This document shows positions 6,693 through 8,538 of a stretch of DNA of 8,538 bases, one piece after another. This DNA comes from Nocardioides sp. GTDB lineage: Bacteria > Actinomycetota > Actinomycetes > Propionibacteriales > Nocardioidaceae. The stretch covers positions 3,444-11,981 of the forward strand of contig DOWL01000244.1 of the NCBI GenBank assembly GCA_003519585.1, read 5' to 3'. Under the pieces are notes generated by a model. It was not told the origin of the DNA, made no database searches, and saw only the letters and a list, made by a program, of their open reading frames with translations. The position numbers were made by a program, and so were the translations under genes. How positions within the stretch are numbered: the stretch's first letter is position 1; the number at the start of each line of letters is the position of its first letter.

Positions 6693-7792
6693 CGGACCCT
6701 CGCCCCCAGCCCGGTGACGATCTCGTGCTCGAGCGTGTCCGCCCAGGTCGCCCACTCGGCGGTCGTCGGCGCACCGTCGAGACCCGGTCCGAAGACGGTC
6801 ACCAGGTCGCCCGGGTCGGCACCGTCCGCACCGAGGTCGACCACCGCCATGTCCATCGAGATCTGGCCGACCAGCGGACGGCGGCGTCCGCGGACCAGGA
6901 CCTCCGCCCGGCCGGAGGCCGCACGCGGCAGCCCGTCGGCGTACCCGAGCGGGAGCAGTCCGAGCTGGGTCGCTGTGGGCGCGATCCAGGTGTGGCCGTA
7001 GCCGACCGGGGTGCCCGCGTGCACGCGCCGCACGCTGATCAGCGGCGCGGTGAGGGTGAGCGCGGGGTGCAGGGCGGTGGTGCCAGAGGGGTCGATGCCG
7101 ACCAGGCCGGCGCCGACCCTGCTCATCGTGTGATGGCTGAGCGGGTCGGTGAGAGTCGCTGCGGTCGCCGCCAGGTGCCGGTGAGCCGGCCGCAGACCGA
7201 CCCCGCGCGCCGTCTCGATCCCCCACGCGAAGCGCGCGCGACCCAGGGCGTTGGCGGGATCGTGCGGCACGTCGGCGCAGGCAAGGTGGCCCATCAGCCC
7301 GGTCACCCGCACGAGCCCCTGGCGCTCGGCCCGGCGCGCCGCTCGGCACAGGTCGCTCCATTCCGAGGGCGCCGCGCCGTCGCGGGCCAGCCCGGTGTCG
7401 AGGTGCAGGTGTACGGCGGTGCCAGGCGCGTGATGGATCACGGCGTCGAGGTGGGCGCGGCTCGGGACCGCGACCTCAACGCCGTACGCGTGGGCGGAGC
7501 CGAAGTCGGCCCCGACCGGGTTGAGCCAGCTCAGCACCGGTGCGTCGATGCCGTCGTGGCGCAGGGCGAGGGCCTCGTCGATGCTCGTGACGCCGAGCCG
7601 GGTGGCGCCGTGCGCGAGCGCTGTCCGCGCGATCGCGGTGGCGCCGTGACCGAAGCCGTCGGCCTTCACCACGGCCATCAACTCACCGGTCGCCCGGCGG
7701 GCCAGCAACTCCACGTTGGCGGCCACCGCGGTGAGGTCGACGTCCAGGTGCGCCCCGGCGCGATGGCGCCGCGGCAGTGCGAGGACCGTCAC
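6689..7792 (-). CDS. Alanine-racemase-fold PLP enzyme with altered active site
   Basis: 367-residue fold-type III PLP racemase supplying D-Ala, or possibly another D-amino acid, to the ligase encoded next. Retained (Geobacillus Alr numbering in brackets): K43 in VVKADGFGHG (K39), R137 in LDTGLAR (R136), H169 (H166), R225 (R219), catalytic Y265 in VGYGHTW (Y265), GYADG (283-287) and ISMDM (311-315). Altered: F47 for the phosphate-binding Tyr (Y43), H130 for the lysine that is carbamylated (K129), A209-T210 for the Asn-Ser phosphate contacts (N203-S204), and A365 near the gate Tyr (Y354). The chain ends ARVR, several residues before the usual RVPR-V/I-Y strand. The GTG start shares GTGA with the dipeptidase stop and has AGGGAG 7 bases ahead. 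The fold is certain; plain alanine racemase activity is likely but not assured. There is no membrane domain as in VanT. Confidence 0.85.
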   Translation of the reverse strand: MTVLALPRRHRAGAHLDVDLTAVAANVELLARRATGELMAVVKADGFGHGATAIARTALAHGATRLGVTSIDEALALRHDGIDAPVLSWLNPVGADFGSAHAYGVEVAVPSRAHLDAVIHHAPGTAVHLHLDTGLARDGAAPSEWSDLCRAARRAERQGLVRVTGLMGHLACADVPHDPANALGRARFAWGIETARGVGLRPAHRHLAATAATLTDPLSHHTMSRVGAGLVGIDPSGTTALHPALTLTAPLISVRRVHAGTPVGYGHTWIAPTATQLGLLPLGYADGLPRAASGRAEVLVRGRRRPLVGQISMDMAVVDLGADGADPGDLVTVFGPGLDGAPTTAEWATWADTLEHEIVTGLGARVR

Positions 7793-8418
7793 GCGGCGGC
7801 TCCCTGCGGCGTAGCGACCGGTCCGTAGAGAGCCGCATCGGCACCGGTGGCGAGCGCCCAGTAGCGGTCGCCGTACGACCAGTGCCACCACTCGGTGGGG
7901 TAGTTCACCAACCCCGACCAGGTCAGCACGGTGGAGAGCAGTCGTCGATGCGAGCGCGCGCAACGGCTGATGTTGGGCGCCGCGAACCAGCACGCGCCGT
8001 CGGACTGCTCGGGGGTCGCGTCGATCGGCGTACCCATGTCGACCTCGTGCCCACGTGCGTCGACCAGGGTGAGGTCGACGGCCGCGCCGGCGACGTGCGG
8101 GGCCACCTCGAGCGGCGCCACGAACCGCGACACCAGATCGTGCAGATCGCCGGGGGAGACGCCGGGGTAGGCGGCGCACACCTGCGCGGAGTACCGGTTG
8201 ATGATCGCCTGCTGGTCGGCGATCGTGCGGTGACCCTCGACCACGCGGAGCCGCAGCCCGCCCGACAGGAGGGTCTGGGCGGTGGCCAACCGGGTGGCCA
8301 CGCCGCGGCGTACCAGCGCCCGGGCCGGACCGAACGACGCGTCGAGGGTGACCAGTGGCTCGCTGCTGTCGAGGATTGGTACGGCGGCGACGCGAGGGTC
8401 GCTGAGGAGGATCGTCAC
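7789..8418 (-). CDS. M15-family (VanX-like) D-Ala-D-Ala dipeptidase
   Basis: 209-residue zinc peptidase without signal peptide or membrane segment, hence cytoplasmic like VanX/DdpX, which hydrolyse the free dipeptide D-Ala-D-Ala. Seen: VVEGHRT (59-65; R64 equals the transition-state Arg of VanX EGYRP-type motifs), the zinc-binding APHVAGAAVDL (H108, D115), and TEWWHWSYGDRYWA (175-188) with the catalytic base E176 and third zinc ligand H179. Length matches VanX (about 200). It is first in the six-gene operon; its TGA overlaps the racemase GTG. The start is the GTG at 8418, the only GTG/ATG/TTG near the conserved N-terminus, but the purine run GAGGGA touches it with no spacer, so initiation is unusual. 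Upstream codons stay open to the window edge without a start. It might instead act on muropeptides or other dipeptides, but the ligase and racemase next door point to D-Ala-D-Ala. Confidence 0.87.
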   Translation of the reverse strand: MTILLSDPRVAAVPILDSSEPLVTLDASFGPARALVRRGVATRLATAQTLLSGGLRLRVVEGHRTIADQQAIINRYSAQVCAAYPGVSPGDLHDLVSRFVAPLEVAPHVAGAAVDLTLVDARGHEVDMGTPIDATPEQSDGACWFAAPNISRCARSHRRLLSTVLTWSGLVNYPTEWWHWSYGDRYWALATGADAALYGPVATPQGAAA

Positions 8419-8449
8419 TCCCTCACGGTCTTCCCCAGCGTGGGTCGCC

Positions 8450-8466
8450 CGCCTCCACCGGAGGTG
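8450..8466. repeat. Hairpin in operon leader
   Basis: CCTCC (8452-8456), loop ACC, GGAGG (8460-8464), extended by a G-T and a C-G pair to 8450/8466. It lies 31 bases upstream of the dipeptidase start and carries a purine run (GGAGG) on both strands. Confidence 0.5.
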
Positions 8467-8476
8467 CCGACCCGCT

Positions 8477-8488
8477 GTCCTCGAGGAC
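8477..8488. repeat. 12-bp perfect palindrome in operon leader
   Basis: GTCCTCGAGGAC equals its own reverse complement. A dimeric regulator could bind here, but no NarL-type consensus is recognised. Confidence 0.45.
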
Positions 8489-8493
8489 GAGAT

Positions 8494-8521
8494 CCCGGTG
8501 CCAATACCGGGGTGTCGACAC
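8494..8521. repeat. Hairpin followed directly by a palindrome
   Basis: CCCGGT (8494-8499), loop GCCAAT, ACCGGG (8506-8511) form a perfect 6-bp stem with a 6-base loop. The 10-bp palindrome GTGTCGACAC (8512-8521) abuts it without a gap. The pair could be an operator or a stem-loop terminator of a gene beyond the edge. Confidence 0.45.
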
Positions 8522-8538
8522 GCTCGCTGCGCTCGCGG
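8512..8538. repeat. TCGACAC/GCTCGC-type intergenic repeat, possibly cut by the window edge
   Basis: After GTGTCGACAC comes GCTCGC (8522-8527), TGC, GCTCGC (8531-8536). Strings of the form TCGACACGCTCGCTGCGCTCGC are remembered as frequent intergenic repeats in Nocardioides-type genomes. Only one copy is in the window, so the repeat status rests on recall, not on sequence shown here. Confidence 0.35.

Larger units (their letters stand above)
8419..8538. promoter_or_regulatory. Leader region of the six-gene operon
   Basis: This stretch holds no recognisable gene. It must carry the promoter of the - strand operon unless that lies beyond the edge. On the - strand a TTGGCA (8506-8501) resembles a -35, but no TANNNT hexamer sits 16-19 bases downstream, so no promoter is assigned. 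Most of the region is taken up by consecutive inverted repeats, listed separately. Confidence 0.4.

Noticed and set aside
6693..7361. Long N-terminal extension of the ligase frame
   Set aside because: It runs opposite the register of the well-supported racemase gene on the same strand and has low-complexity translation; the TTG at 6692 gives the normal Ddl N-terminus.
7793..8179. N-terminal extension of the racemase frame that could mimic a VanT-like extra domain
   Set aside because: It is Arg-rich, has no membrane segments, and overlaps the dipeptidase gene, whose motifs are intact.
8490..8510. TTGGCA on the - strand as the -35 of an operon promoter
   Set aside because: No acceptable -10 hexamer lies at the right distance.
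1..8538. tRNA, rRNA, CRISPR, transposase or riboswitch signals
   Set aside because: None was recognised on either strand; no spaced direct-repeat array, insertion-sequence ends or tRNA-like cloverleaf was seen by eye.

Overview
The window is GC-rich, densely coded DNA with mostly GTG/TTG starts, short gaps and a strong third-position G/C bias. This fits an actinobacterium. The GCTCGC-type repeat at the right edge and the protein styles recall Nocardioides or other Propionibacteriales; that placement is from memory and was not searched.

Left part, + strand. After the possible tail of an upstream gene (1-108) comes a polar amino-acid ABC transporter ATPase (105-851), whose Q-loop glutamine is replaced by arginine. 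A 47-base gap holds a compact stem-loop and a promoter-like pair placed so that transcription could begin on the ATG of the next gene. That gene (899-2674) encodes a secreted protein with a signal peptide, a beta-helix-like body, a 'choice-of-anchor Q' segment and two C-terminal Cys-containing Ig-like repeats.

Right part, - strand (8418 down to 2678). Six genes are packed head to tail: a cytoplasmic M15 (VanX-like) D-Ala-D-Ala dipeptidase, an alanine-racemase-fold enzyme, a short D-Ala-D-Ala ligase, a six-helix HisKA_3 sensor kinase, a NarL/LuxR response regulator, and a MalY/PatB-type PLP lyase/aminotransferase. The first three overlap by 4 bases each (GTGA, TTGA); the rest are 5-10 bases apart. 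None starts with ATG. The dipeptidase-racemase-ligase-sensor-regulator content matches that of the enterococcal vanC-type (D-Ala-D-Ser) operons, but the two-component system belongs to a different family and the racemase departs from canonical alanine racemases at several active-site positions. This is the part most likely to be an undescribed system: a Van-like cell-wall-precursor remodelling operon, a D-cycloserine-response cassette, or a D-Ala salvage operon.

The two halves converge with only 3 bases between the stop codons, under a 7-bp hairpin. Upstream of the six-gene operon, 8419-8538 has no recognisable gene but holds four consecutive inverted repeats and a repeat that may run past the window edge.
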